From Zygnema circumcarinatum (Eukaryota > Streptophyta > Zygnematophyceae > Zygnematales > Zygnemataceae), in the NCBI GenBank assembly GCA_037447605.1, contig CM074809.1, positions 4,013,488-4,077,487 on the forward strand: a DNA stretch of 64,000 bases, in the 5' to 3' direction. How positions within the stretch are numbered: position 1 is the first letter of the stretch; each line of letters starts with the position of its first letter. A program made the position numbers and the translations under genes. The notes under the pieces were generated by a model, which worked only from the letters and a program-made list of their open reading frames with translations, made no database searches and was not told the DNA's origin. Of this stretch, positions 22,432 to 34,257 are shown piece by piece.

Positions 22432-24640
22432 TCAGAGGAATTCCCACTGTCTGTACACCTTATCCACAATGCCTCCGCCCGAGCGTATGGCATGGTTCAA
22501 TGTGTCCAGGGCTGGGGGCACACCCCAGAGAAGGGGGATGGCTACTGTGAGGTGCAGCTTCTCATGGAGCCCCTCCATGGTCTGCTTCTCGAGCACCACT
22601 ATCTGTTTGCACACAGAAAAAAAAATGCGCCACAAGTGTTCGTTCTCAAGAGCAGGCTCCAGCTTTTTCAAGAATCGAAGAAATTCGTGCTAAACGATGC
22701 AATTCCTAGATCCGCACATGTTTCAAATGCGAGACCCTGGAAGGTCTCAAAAACAAAGGGTTTCAGGAGAAAGAAGTGTGCTACCTCTCCTCCTTGCTCC
22801 TTCACAGTGTCCTCCACCACTGCACTCAACATCTCTACGGATCGGCAGAACCCTATAATACAAAAGCGGCGCCCCATGTCCAAGCCCTGCCATTAACCCG
22901 CCTCCCCCCTCCTCCACCAATCAGCTTTCAGAAAACCTAAAGCAGCCCTCTAAGGGAGGGACGGGAAAACTCCCTTCAAACTGAATGTAGGATCGTTGCT
23001 CTCAACTTCCAAGACAGAAAAATCGCAATCATCCCTGACTGCGTTTTGATCGACATCCAGAGCGGGAGAACGTCGATCTGTCAAAATTCACAAGAATCTC
23101 GAAGAAAGAGTTCTGAAACTGTAGGCAAGGAAGGCAGCGGCCCATACATTTGTAGCGGCAATATCGAAGAGAGCGCCCAAGCAGAGCTGCTGGTGAGGGT
23201 CCATAAAATCCTCCTCTCGAAATCGACGCGGAGGTGTCTCCACTCTCCTCCTGCCCTCTCCCTGCATCGAGCAAGTTTGAGAAGTCTAAAATATTACGGT
23301 CCAAAAGAAATGAATGACTTGAGAAGCCCAAAGACGCCTAGACGACTCACTTAAGCATCTCATCGCTGCAAAATTACGTTCATGTTACGCGTTACATTTC
23401 TAGTTTGTGAGAAATGCTTTAAGCATTCAGGCGTTCAAGCTGAAAATAGAACTGCCAGCAAACAATTGCATGAACGAAACGAAATTCTAACTGCATGCAT
23501 AACGTTATCAAGAAAAACTTCAAAACGTGACATCCACAGCATGTTTTGTGGAATTAAATGGACATTTTTAGCTCGAAACGACCTACAATTTCAAGCGGAA
23601 ATCTTTCTACTGAACTTTTCAAGCTCCAAGGTGCGATTTAAAAATTTAAATAGTGGAAGGGGTTGAACTAGAGTAGACAATGCATACTTGAACAAGACGA
23701 GGCACTTTCGAACCGCCGAGCTTTACAACTCCGCTATCTGTAATGAGTGTGATAGAGTCCTCTTGAACCCATTCCAATCGCGGGCCTGCTTTCCTCCCAC
23801 ACCATTCGCAGCATCACTTAGTCAAAACAATTGACTATTTGACTAACTTCTTGATCCCTGTTTCTTGACGGAATGCGGGCTGACTCGGGCGTTGAATTAA
23901 CGCCTACACAAAGTTCCAGATTTTGCGAATTCTCGATTTCAATACCACACAACTTCTCTGCCTATTCCCGCCTCGTCCTAACTGCCAAGTTGTTGCACAC
24001 AGAAAACGTTTTCTTTCGATCTGTGTTGTCCAGAACAGAAAATTCGAAATTGGATGAAGACTCACTTGATGCGCAATTTCCTTAAAATGAGATCCAATGC
24101 ATCGGCCAATTGAAAGCAGCTTCAAACAGCCACTTGAATTCGATGAATTCTAGACCATCAGCTCTTGTTAACTTCTAGAAGCCATTGTCAGACTCGGGTT
24201 CAAACGCCCTTACCTTCATCCTCCTCCTCCCATGGATAGCTTCCGAACTCATCCATTCCTCCTCTCCTATAGCCCCCTCCCTCATTGTTCCACCACCTTC
24301 CTGCCCTCACTGCCACGCTCCTTGCCTCCCTCTCCTTCTCGAGAGAGGCGCCTCGCCCTGGCCCAATCAAAGCCCGCCGCCATGGCCACAAGTCTCGCCT
24401 TGTCCCCTGCCACGTGTCATGAAATCCGCGTTCCTCGCCTCCTGCTCGCATTCCTCTACCTCCACCGATGCATGGCTGCAGGGCGCCTGCAACGAGGAGA
24501 GGGGGGGGAGAAGAGCGAGACGAAACGCTTGCCGCCGAAGTGGAAGAGAGACGGCAGCCATGGCTGAGTTTCGGGCATGGTGGGAGGCGCTGGCTGAGAG
24601 AGGGAGAGCCTGCAGGAGGTGCCCTCAGAGCCATGGCCAT
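22432..24640 (-). CDS. Conserved-looking protein of unrecognised family, probable plastid transit peptide
   Basis: Five minus-strand exons fit together without a frame break: 24214-24640, 23688-23785, 23148-23261, 22785-22886, 22432-22602, giving 303 residues. The N terminus is rich in Ala, Arg, Ser and Pro, like a transit peptide, and ends in an acidic GSYPWEEEDEG segment. The core reads PRLEWVQEDSITLITDSG, then VVKLGGSKVPRLVQ, EEDFMDPHQQLCLGALFD, IAATNGLDMGRRF, CRSVEMLSAVVEDTV, LHLTVAIPLLWGVPPALD, and ends GGGIVDKVYRQWEFL. The core looks well ordered and conserved rather than random. I see no catalytic motif, and the single hydrophobic stretch is too short for a clear membrane span. An alternative start is the second Met at 24634. 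I cannot name the family. The joins are phase-consistent but unproven, and an extra exon in the 428-base first intron is possible. Confidence 0.68.
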
Positions 24641-25087
24641 GGATCCTCCTTCAGAGCTCCTCCAGCAACGCGTGGTTCCCTCCCAAAAAATTGGACCTTC
24701 TGCTTCACGGACGGTCGATAACTTTTTTTAAAACCGAGAAGACGTTGAGGTAGAGCTTTCCTGGTTTTTTGGAGAAAACCATTGTATGTGAACGTTTTCG
24801 GGCAGAATCTTTTTCAGTTGGGCAGTAAAAATGAAGTGACTGGCAGGCTCAGCGAAAAGAATGTGTCCACGTCAGCTCACATTTTTCGTCAACCGATCGA
24901 AAGAAAACTTTATTTAAGCCCGATCTGACCGTGACAGGCGGTCAGCCCTCTCAAACTTGCAAGCCATTCAACTCTCTCTCCGTGCTTGGTCTCAAAAACC
25001 GTCAAAACGTTTCCGGGAAAAAACCTGAAAACCAGAATGGGCTTCAGCCCACGTCCAGGTGGCAGCTCTGACTCCAAAAGATTCCCA

Positions 25088-25228
25088 CACGTGCGAGGAT
25101 GGCTCTACGGCTTGTCACGTGGCAGAGAAGGACACCCCCCGCAGATAGAGCACGAACGGCTCCAAAAGCGGCCCTTTGCACGTGTCTAAGGCCGCGCCTA
25201 TTGACGGACCGGGCCAGACAGACACGTG
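25088..25228. promoter_or_regulatory. Cluster of four G-box/ABRE elements
   Basis: CACGTG occurs at 25088-25093, 25116-25121, 25179-25184 and 25223-25228, four times in 141 bases, two of them followed by GGC as in abscisic-acid response elements. Binding by bZIP or bHLH factors is inferred. The nearest start codon is at 24640 on the minus strand. Confidence 0.5.
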
Positions 25229-25976
25229 GCGGAATCGTCATCGCTGGCACCCCCCACGAGGACAAAAGCGTACGGTCGATTTGCTGTACGGACATTTTAT
25301 TCTTTTTTCTTAGTAAACACGAACAACTGTTTGTAGGTCACTTTGCTTTTGTTAAACACGAACGACGACAATGGCATGAACCCGTTTCCCTAGAGCAGAC
25401 TTCGCCCCAACACGGACTCCATAGCATGACCAAAGAACATGAAAACATGACAAGAGCTTGGGCAAAGGATGGGCCTGCGCCCTCTCCCCTTCACAGCATG
25501 TTACTGCATTTCGAGGCGGAGAGCACGCACATGGCAGACAAGCGAACACCCCTCCCGTGCTGCATAAAAGTTAGGTCACGTTTGGACCAGTTCCGTGTCC
25601 TTCCACGGCAGTCGATGCACAGGCCAGCCACCTTCCGGGCTACCCACTAATCTACACCCCTCCCTCTAAATAACATCATCTTACGCTGTACAGTACCCAC
25701 AAGCTGCAGCTCGCCGCCAAATAATAGGTAAGCTTGCAAACACATCCTTGACCGACTTTCTTCTTACTTTCTTTCTTTCTTTCTTAAAAAAAAAAGGGAA
25801 AAAAGTTGCAAGATAAGTCGTCCAGTCTCCACCACGTACAGGCTGGAGCGGCTTCTCCACGAGGTTTTTCTCAACTCCAAAGAACAGAACAGCGGCCTTA
25901 ACTGTCATCAGGTGCAGCTGTGACCAATCAACTACAAAGAACGACCCAAGTATTTACAGAGAGGGACGAGAGGAAG

Positions 25977-26035
25977 AGGAGAGAGAGCCACTGTGTGTGG
26001 GAGAATGGGAGAGAGAGCGAGAGAAAGAGAAAGAA

Positions 26036-26068
<33 letters not shown>

Positions 26069-26069
26069 T
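25977..26069. repeat. (GA)n microsatellite
   Basis: A GA-rich run of about 90 bases with minor interruptions, downstream of the BSD-domain gene. Confidence 0.9.
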
Positions 26070-26529
26070 CCAACCCCTGAAACTCCTGCTAGTTGTTGTC
26101 TGACCGAAAAGGGAGACAATAATGTAAGACACAAGACAGCTGATGTCGTTGAGTCTTCCTGAAACAAAAGGTGGGCACCATATGAAAGCCGTTTCAACTT
26201 CCCAGAAACGGGGCCCAGTAGCATATGGCACGGGTTTGCCTGCCTCTCCAGCTGTCGCTTGCATAACCTCTCCGTTAGAAAATCTCAGGAGGTCTATTTG
26301 GCCACCGTATTGCGCATCCAGGTGATGAAATTACGGATGGCTCAAGTTGGCTAGTTTGACCATAATTCACTAAGTATAGAGCCAGCCCTAATATCCCACA
26401 CCACTTTACAGCTCGACAGCAGGTCTGCTGCTTGTTCACAAATCATGAAATGGAGTCCCATATCTTTTGGAAGTTCTTCTCCGGCCATTGGACATTCAAA
26501 CACATGGGAGATTTTTTGACGGATTATAC

Positions 26530-29324
26530 TCAAGACCTGCCTGGCTGCACGTCCTCCTCATCAACAGACAGCCAATCATTGGACTCTGTCTTGTCGGAAC
26601 CACTAGGAGAGCCGCCCTCCTTCCGATCAGAATCTCCCACTTTTCCTGCTCCCGAGCTGGAATCACTATGCTCCTCTGCCTCCACCTCACCTCCCTGGAA
26701 GCCCCCTTTAAGCTGAACCCACCCTTTCACCTTAATTTCATCCCCCTCCTTACTTTCTCCCTGACCTGGAACACTTGCCTTTCCCTGCTGAGCTCCATTC
26801 TTAGTTCCGGACTTGACATCATCATCATCATCGTCCTCTAAGTCGCTGAAAGATACCTCAGCATCAGCTTCTGCCCCTCCCGCCACATTGGCCACAACCT
26901 CCTCCTCAAGCCAATCATCAGCCTCAATCTCCTCCTGATCAGCATCCTCTTCCTTCTTCTCCTCTCCATCACGTTCTTCTTCGTCCTCTTTTTCAGGCAA
27001 ATGTGGAGCAAGCGGTTCCATTTCCACACTTGCCTCCACTGCCAACTGTGCAGAGCTTTTAAGCCCTCCCTCAACTATTCTTGCATCTATCAAATCACCT
27101 TCCATATCTTGGGCCTTCGTACCTTCCTTGGTAGCCCCCTCGGGAACGCTTGAAGATGCAAGCTCAGTAGAGTAATAGTCTGGGCACTTTTCTAATTCAG
27201 CCTCTTCATCCTTTGCAGATTCCTCCTCAGCTTTCTCGGCCCCTTTACTGTCCTCCAAAGGAACTTTTGGGGGACTAGCCATACCTTCATTTCCTGCACG
27301 CTTCTTCAATGTCTCAAGCACTTCGCTCCTCGCCTCAACCACCTAACAAGGTGGGCATCCGGTCCAGCTCTGAAAAGTCAGTAGTGAATGCGAAACAGCT
27401 ACAATTTGGAGTTCAAACCCTCACGCAGATGCAAAACTAGGTCATCTTGGCGTGATACAGTATCAGGTTGAAATTCTGCTGACTGTTTGTTCAATGTATG
27501 AATCGTCAGAAGAAAACCAATGTCCACCGGGAGAGAAAAAAACACAGAGATCAGCGGTTTTTGTTCGACGCCAAAAGCTCACCTGCGGAGTGACAAGGAC
27601 GGCAGCTTCCTCTTGAGTCAACTTTGAAAACAAGAGTACAAAATAAATTTTCCAGAAGCGAGCCTCGGTCATGTGCTGCGGCGTCAATTCCAGCCTGAGA
27701 GCAGCTAAGCGTGGAGCATTGTACTCCACATAGTCCAAATGCTCTTCTTGTGCTTGGGATAGAACAAAACCTGCACAGCAACGCGGTAATACAGATGAGC
27801 ACACTTCGAACTGACTAAGCTAAACAAAAAAGCAGAACAGGAAAGTAATAATAAAAACACTTAGGCATTTCATGTCATCACTCAAGACCAGGAGTTGGAG
27901 TGGCTATCGCTATTGCACTTCACAGATCAAAGAGCAAGCAAGGCTGATCACTCAGCCTTGATTCTTTTGATTCATTTGTTTGAAAGGCTGATTTTTATAA
28001 AACAATTAAAGAGGCTGGCTCAAGCCAATCAAGAGAGGAGAAGGCTGTGTGACAAATTTGGGACGAAGCTGGATACCCCCAGTTACATCATCCAACGGTG
28101 AACGATGACCTAACGTGATACAGCAACCGGATAAAGCATTTGAAAAAAAAAAGTTCTCAGTTTCAGATCGTGCTTACCATCTCCTTCAGCACCCTCTTCA
28201 GGAAGAGGAAATTCAAGCCATGTCTCAGGGTGCACAGCAATGCTACTAGCAAATGAAATGATCTCATCCCTCACAGGAGGTTCTTCGAAGTCATCTCCGC
28301 CTTCCCATCCTTCTTCGCTGCCATCCGACGCATCATTCACGTTGAACGGCAAAAAATTTGATGCGAATTTGGATATTCCGCTGATCCCACTAGCCAGAGT
28401 ATCTGTTATCGCATGTATGTCCTCTTTCGCCGCCTGCAGAAGACTCTCATTTTCATCATCGTCGCCATCATCATTCACGCCCTGCTCCAGTTCTCCCTGT
28501 TCTGAGCTTTCCGTTACCTCCTCTGCCTCAGACTCCTGTTTCAAGCGTTCCCCTTCACCCTTAGGAGCCCCTGATGACGCATAGCCAAGAGATAGGAAGG
28601 GCAGCATAGGCCTTCTCTCTTCAATTTCAGTAGAAATGGATTCTCCTTCAGGCTCCAGACTATCTGAACGTATCCCTGCAGACGCACCATGCGGGTGCGT
28701 CTGCTTCCTCGCCCGAATAACTGAAGAGAATTTTGATAGCTGATTCTTTACAGTCCCTGAGAGCTCGGCAAGATCACTTCGCATGCCTTTCACAGTGAAC
28801 TTCGCACTGAGATCTTTTGATTCACTTCCCACAGAAGCGTCTTCCGCATCAGCATGGGGGTCGTCCTTAGTAAAAGTTGAAGCTGCAGGGACAGACGAAT
28901 CTGGCGCAACCTCAATTTCGGGTTGCACTTTAGAAGTAGAAATTTCATTGTTGTATCCCTTACTTCCTCCCCCATCTATCATAGGTTCCGTTTCAGGAGA
29001 ACGTTCTTCGTTTCGAACCCCTGGCCTAGAGTTGGCCTCAGCCTTTTCAACAGTCTTATCACCTGAAACATGAGGATCCTCTTCAGGCGAGCTAAGAGGT
29101 TGAACAGGCTCGTTCTTGGAGATGCTGCTTCCATCTGAATCGTCTGGTAGCTCATCCTCGCCTGTTAAAAAAGACGAAAGTCCTTTCCATTGTCTAGTAA
29201 AGGTATTCTTCAATTGAGATAGGTCATCAACCATCCCGCTCTCTCCGCCCCTCTTTCCATCGGAGTAGTCTGTGACTCCTTCTGCCTCCGGTCTTCCAGC
29301 AAAAGAATTCAAGAGCCACGACAT
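26530..29324 (-). CDS. BSD-domain protein with long acidic tail
   Basis: Three minus-strand exons: 28178-29324, 27583-27770 and 26530-27342, all in phase, 715 residues. The start MSWLLNSFAGR and the following Ser/Asp/Glu-rich region resemble plant BSD-domain proteins related to yeast DOS2. The BSD fold is at about residues 395-445 and shows its hallmark aromatic pair in ARFWKIYFVLLFSKL, preceded by LAALRLELTPQHMTEA. An upstream segment has WLEFPLPEE. After the BSD domain comes an unusually long acidic and Ser-rich tail of about 270 residues ending SNDWLSVDEEDVQPGRS, with two Trp-acid motifs (DWLEEE, DWLSVDEE). BSD domains also occur in TFIIH subunits, but the architecture here is the plant stand-alone type. 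Its molecular role is not established. Confidence 0.9.
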
Positions 29325-31200
29325 TGAAGCGTATTTTCACAACAGAGTCGTTTTTGAAATGGGTCGGAAGTCAATTGCCGTCAATCATTCAGATGACTGC
29401 AATATACCGCCAATGCATTCCAACGCATCAGCACACCAAAAGGGGGCCGCAAAAAAAAGGAAATAAACACCACCTTTACTATGGTGAGCAGGCAGAAACA
29501 GAGAGAACGGTCCTGCAGCAATGCTCCATCTTAACTGGCAAATAACTGCTCTTTAGGGTTCTGAAATAACACATGGAAATCCACATGGCATGCCCAGAAC
29601 GGCAGACTCCCATCATTGAGCTTCTTTTGTGACCTTGGAAGATAACGTGAGTTACATGTACTGCTAAAAAAGGAAGGTAAGCCTGCTTCAAGAACTATCA
29701 CCATCTGAAAACCTACTGCCATGGGCTACCTGAATCAGAAAATATTGTGTCATGATTGCATACAGTGTCAGCCAAATAGCGGCATTTTCAAGTGGTGAAA
29801 ATGATAGTCGCCATCCAACTTCCGGAGACAAAATCGAAACCACAGCCCTGTCAAAATGCAATTCGCTCGCTGAATAACAGGATATGCAGAAGACCTTGTG
29901 CGCACGGCGTCCTTCAGGCTCGTATAGGCTACGGTGGCGAGTACCCAGCCATGGCGCAGAGGACGAGACTTTCAGGAGAAGGATGATGCCTCAAAAGCGG
30001 AGCAAGACTTGACACGATCTCTCCAAGTGACTTGAAGAAGATGCGACCGCATGTACACTGTGCGCTGTAACGCTTGCTGCTGTACGACAGTTGTTCGCTG
30101 GCAGCACGGCCAACTGCACAACTGTGCATCCACGAAGCTCCAAAACGTTGGTGCCAAATGCAAGGCGAATTGAATGCAAATTCATTCTCTCTTGGTGTCA
30201 ACCAAAAGGGTCTAGAAAGTTTCATGCGATGTTACTTTGTAGAAAAGGAAGGGGCTGTGCTTGCATGAGCAATACCATCGAGGCCTTCACGATCTTAGGG
30301 ATTCAAGTGGCAAACTGTTGGTGTGAAAAAGAGGGGGGCTTTACGACATGGCAAGCTTGCAATGCGAGGGGATGGGTTGGAGCGAACAAGGAAGAAATTA
30401 AACAGCTTGAAAGTTCTTTCCGTTTGAATTCTCCAACATGGAAGCCATTTCAAAAGGCCAAAGTCTCATGTCATTCCATGACTTTGGCACATGTAACTTC
30501 GCCTCCACTCTCTGAGGATCAGATGAAGGGTTGCGGTCAACCGTCGATGCGAACAGATCGACGGTTTAGAGGCTCCAGCACAGAGCGGCCCCTCGCATAC
30601 GTGTTGAGCGAACGGGGGTGATGTGGCATTCATCTCACGATGGCGATGATGCCATGAAATGTACATGGACGAAATCAACATGGGGAACCACGAGGAACTG
30701 GGGAGAGTTCAAACTCGACTCCGTTCACTCGGCCTCGTGAGGTCAAGGCCATTTTCCTTCTTCTCACTCGTTGCGGTGTACATGTGATGGCGTCGCCGCC
30801 GTTAGATTATGAACGAGTTCACCTTTCTTTCTCTGATACTGTCTACACAGATGGGCCTGCTTGCGACTATGGGCATTTTCCTCGACCAGCTCCCTGATTT
30901 ATGGCAGCAAGGGAAAGGTTGGATGGTTTTTTAGGGTTTGCTTATTACTACTTAGATTTGCAGGTTGCTTTTATAGATCCTATTTTGAATTCGAAGCCAA
31001 CAACCCCAAGATTGGTCCCTGTTTTGCATTTCATCCTGTACAAAACCGATCCTGAAGGCCGGAAGCTCTTACTCAAGGGCGACTCAAAAAGGCAAGTGGG
31101 AAGTACTATGTTGTTCTACTCTCTATATCCGACACAGTGCGCTCCACATGACTACTGCTGTGAAAATGTTTAGTTTTTTTCTCTCTGCAGCAAATCCGCT
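29325..31200. other. Intergenic region between BSD-domain gene and coiled-coil gene
   Basis: I find no supported exon. A 176-codon open frame on the plus strand at 30091-30621 has no recognisable motif. The stretch carries one copy of a dispersed repeat at 30634-30701. Confidence 0.55.
30634..30701 (+). repeat. Dispersed repeat, copy A
   Basis: This 68-base segment aligns with 39426-39490. The last 23 bases are identical between the copies (from ATGGGGAACCACGAGG onward plus flanks), and the remainder is diverged with small indels. Confidence 0.75.
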
Positions 31201-33362
31201 TCATATGCTGCTCTTGAGGCCTAAGTTCTCAGCCATCTTTTCCATTAAGCCCTTCGATTCGACTTCTGCTCCAGCAAGGATGTCGTTCGCTCGCTGATTG
31301 GCATCAGCTATGCGAAGTCGCATTTTGTGCTCTGCTTCTAATTTCGCTTGTTGTGCTCGATGCGCCACCTCCGCCTACATTCAAGGTACAACGGGAGCAC
31401 GTCAGGAGGCCCAGACTTCCGTTGCTGCAAGGCGAGAGCCAAAAGTTGCGTACATAGCAACGCTCTAAACACGGGTCTCGCAACTGACAGCTTCCAGCCC
31501 TGAATAGTTCCATTTCAGGTGCTCCTAGGCATCCCTTTGAAACCTCTGGCAAGGACGTATTCGACTTCAGGCAAAAGACAGCTTTAACCTCATGCGAATT
31601 TTGCAACAAAGCGAAGGAATTAATTGATTGGACAAAGCAGACGCCTTCCAACGTTACATGCTGCATACTTTAGGACATGCGCATTCTTCTGGACCTACCC
31701 AAGGATTGACACCCGAACATAACCCAAAATGAACATCTTGGCGAACGCATAGTTCACCATCATGGAGCAATGCTGAATATTGGACGATGACGATTGAAAG
31801 GTACCTGTCGTCGCTGACTCTCTGCCTGTGCTGCAGCTTTTATCTTTTCTGCACGCTCTTCCTCGGCTGCCTCCTTTACTCTTATTTTCGCCACCTGCAT
31901 GAAGCACGTATTTGGTCATATTCTGCATCACACGTCAGGAAGCCATCGAATGAACCAAGAAGTTGGGCCATCAGTTCTGACAAATCGCGAGAGCAAGCGA
32001 AGGCATCCCTAGTAGCATGACAGCCAAGCACAAGCTCCAGGATTTCCACCAGATAAGAGGTAATTTCTTTGACACGCAAACATGTGATTTCGCCAGCCCA
32101 GACAAATGGATGCCACAACCTCAGTCCTTTCATGGGCTTCTATTTCGGCAATTCGGCGAGCAGCTTCTGCTTCAGCTTCCTTCACCTCCTTTGTCAAGTA
32201 CGCTTCCGCGTTTGCCTCTCGTTTCTGCTCACGAGCGTTCACAGACACCTCGTCTGCTTTCTTGATATACTGAGCGACATTCTGCAATGCATTCCATAAG
32301 CCAAGTCATTTGCGTCAACATTTAAGCAAATAGTTCCTGTGCAACCAGCGCCACTCGACAACTCTGATGATGGACACCTTTATAAAAAAGCTTGGGTGCA
32401 CTGTGGTAAAGAGGACCGATTCTGAAGGAGCTTTGATAACTGATGCTGATCGCTGCAAGATGCAAAGTTGCAACCCGGTCTGTCGAGTCTGAATCGGATA
32501 TCGACAGGTTCTCTATATGCTAAAGGTGATGGATATCTTATTGTTCGTGATTACAAGCGTACTTCGTCAATTCACAGCAGTGAAACGCACAAACGGTCTT
32601 ATGTTCAGAGATGCCAACAGCACCTGTGGCTCTCAGCAGCTTCTCATCTCAACTAGACAGCTTTATACAATGTTATCCAGAAAATCCCAATAAGAGTACA
32701 AAGTGAACAACCGATGTCTGTATATAGCTTTTGAGGCTGGAGTCCAAACCGACTATCGTACATATGTACAAGGAGAACCTTAGTGAACTGTAATCTGTTT
32801 TGGCAATCAGTTCCGCCTAATCAAAACATCATCCTCCCAAGTCTCTATAATCTCCGTCTTTGCAGATTCTGACTTATAGAACAAAATATCACACCTGCTG
32901 GTGTTTTGAAGGATGTCCTTCATCTGCTCTTGGATAACAAGGCTCCAGAGACTTCTCTTCAAGTGATACATTATCACCGACATGATGGTTACCAGCACCT
33001 TCTCCTATAGAATTTTTCCATTCCTCCAAGTTCCAGTGACTATCATCTCTATCATCCCGCTTCTTGTTGCTGCTTATTACCGGTGCGGGTGCCTTTGGTT
33101 GCTCGCCCGCTTCTTTACTTCGAGTTGCAGCAGCAGCAGCTGCTTGCTCATCAGCTTCTGCAGGCTCGCGACCACCCCCTGCCGCCCAATGGCGCTCCAT
33201 TACTGCTGCTTCAGGCTTTTTATCTCTGTTTTCCTGCAAATGGGATTCAAGTTCCGTTACGGTTTCACGAAAACTTGTTTCAAACTCTTTTCCCCGAGGC
33301 TCGTCATCACCTGCCTGGCTGGTGCTCCCGACCGCTTTCTCTTCATCCCTATTCCCTTGCAT
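31201..33362 (-). CDS. Glu/Ala-rich coiled-coil protein, unrecognised family
   Basis: Four minus-strand exons in phase: 32895-33362, 32120-32281, 31805-31894, 31201-31374, giving 297 residues from the ATG at 33362. Residues 1-156 are polar and probably disordered, with an Ala run (AAAAAATRSKEA). From about residue 157 to the end the protein is a nearly continuous charged helix (VAQYIKKADEVSVN, AEAYLTKEVKEAEAEAARR, KIRVKEAAEEERAEKIK, AQQAKLEAEHKMRLRIADA), ending MAENLGLKSSI. There is no signal peptide or membrane span. The heptad-like pattern predicts a coiled coil; the helix resembles C-terminal regions of remorin or SPFH proteins but lacks their defining domains. The donor after exon 2 is GTTGTG, weaker than the others. 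The first intron (612 bases) could hide another exon. Confidence 0.65.
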
Positions 33363-34066
33363 CTCGGCCTTGTAACTTGTAGCTCCTTACAACAAAGCTC
33401 TCGCAACACCAATACAAAGCTCACAGTGGCAAGAACAGCAAATCAAGATTTCTCAACCAACCAAACAATTTTCTCCGTCTCCTCCCTCCCTGCAGCTTAA
33501 AATCCTGCAGCTCCTATCACAACGCCACTCCTCCCCCACCCCCCGTTTTGCTTCTGCAAACAACCAGTCGCTTGCTTTCCACAGAGAATTCAGTGCGATG
33601 TTCAATACGGCTTTTGTGAATCCTCCACTCGCTGACGACAGGGCTGCCTCTCTCTTCCCCCGTCTTCAAATGAGGTTCTGCAAACAATCTCCAAAAAGCA
33701 CTTTTTCCCGAAGAGCCTTCCAAGACTTTAAAATCTTGAAACAAATGCTGGTAAGCAGCCCCATTGGCTCCAGAACCTGTTCTAAAATTTTTGGCCTGGA
33801 AACCTCTACACACGGCAATAATCGCTTCTTCAAAAGTATTTTTCTACGTCAGCAGCGCATGCAAACGGACACGTGGCGCTCAGAGGAGTTCGACGCCGAC
33901 ACGCTGCCAATCAAAAGCGCCCATTTTCCCAGTTTTGGCGGAGCCAGATGCCGGCCTGTCTGCCACGTGGCATTCGCACGTCAGCATCACGACTCAACGA
34001 GCCTCCAGAAGGCTGTGCAGTCTTGTGTCCGTACAGTACCGACCAGACAATCGATACAGTACTGTA

Positions 34067-34257
34067 CAGTAGACCCCCCCAATATTTTCGCCCCTCTTAT
34101 TTTCGCTCCCCAATATTTTCGCCCTGAATTTGCCAAAACCACTTTTTAACATAATACTGCCCGCCTATTGTTAACACGCACCCTTATATTTTCGCTACCC
34201 AATATTTTCGCCCAATATTTGTCGAAACCATGGCGAAAATATTGGGGGGGTCTACTG
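34067..34257. mobile_element. pogo/Tigger-like MITE (Tc1/mariner superfamily), non-autonomous
   Basis: Perfect 26-bp terminal inverted repeats run inward from CAGTAGACCCCCCC at 34067 and from the complementary end at 34257, and the element is flanked on both sides by TA (34065-34066 and 34258-34259), a TA target-site duplication. A CAGTA terminus with a TA duplication is typical of the pogo group. The 191-bp element encodes nothing and also has internal copies of AATATTTTCGCC, so the repeat ends are partly subrepeated. It sits in the divergent promoter region upstream of the BAH-TFIIS gene. Confidence 0.85.

Larger units (their letters stand above)
24641..26529. other. Intergenic region between the unrecognised plastid candidate and the BSD-domain gene
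   Basis: It contains the promoter of the minus-strand gene starting at 24640. A dense group of CACGTG motifs lies at 25088, 25116, 25179 and 25223 (the last in the ABRE form GACACGTGGC), with another at 24411 in the first exon. CGTACGG occurs twice near 25268-25290. A (GA)n microsatellite spans about 25977-26069. No exon is supported. Confidence 0.6.

Noticed and set aside
23695-23780. Possible tRNA-like sequence (TTCGAACCGCCGAG)
   Set aside because: It does not fold as a cloverleaf and is fully explained as an exon (PRLEWVQEDSITLITDSG) of the minus-strand plastid candidate.
25099-25650. 183-codon plus-strand frame
   Set aside because: It spans the G-box cluster of a promoter region and has no recognisable domain.
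30091-30621. 176-codon plus-strand open frame in the BSD/coiled-coil spacer
   Set aside because: No motif, no plausible splice partners, and composition unlike the real exons here; it probably reflects chance openness.
30901-31173. 90-codon plus-strand frame (VAFIDPILNSKPTTPRLV onward)
   Set aside because: Slightly protein-like, but it has no recognisable family, no supporting exon chain, and ends directly against the 3' end of the opposite-strand gene.
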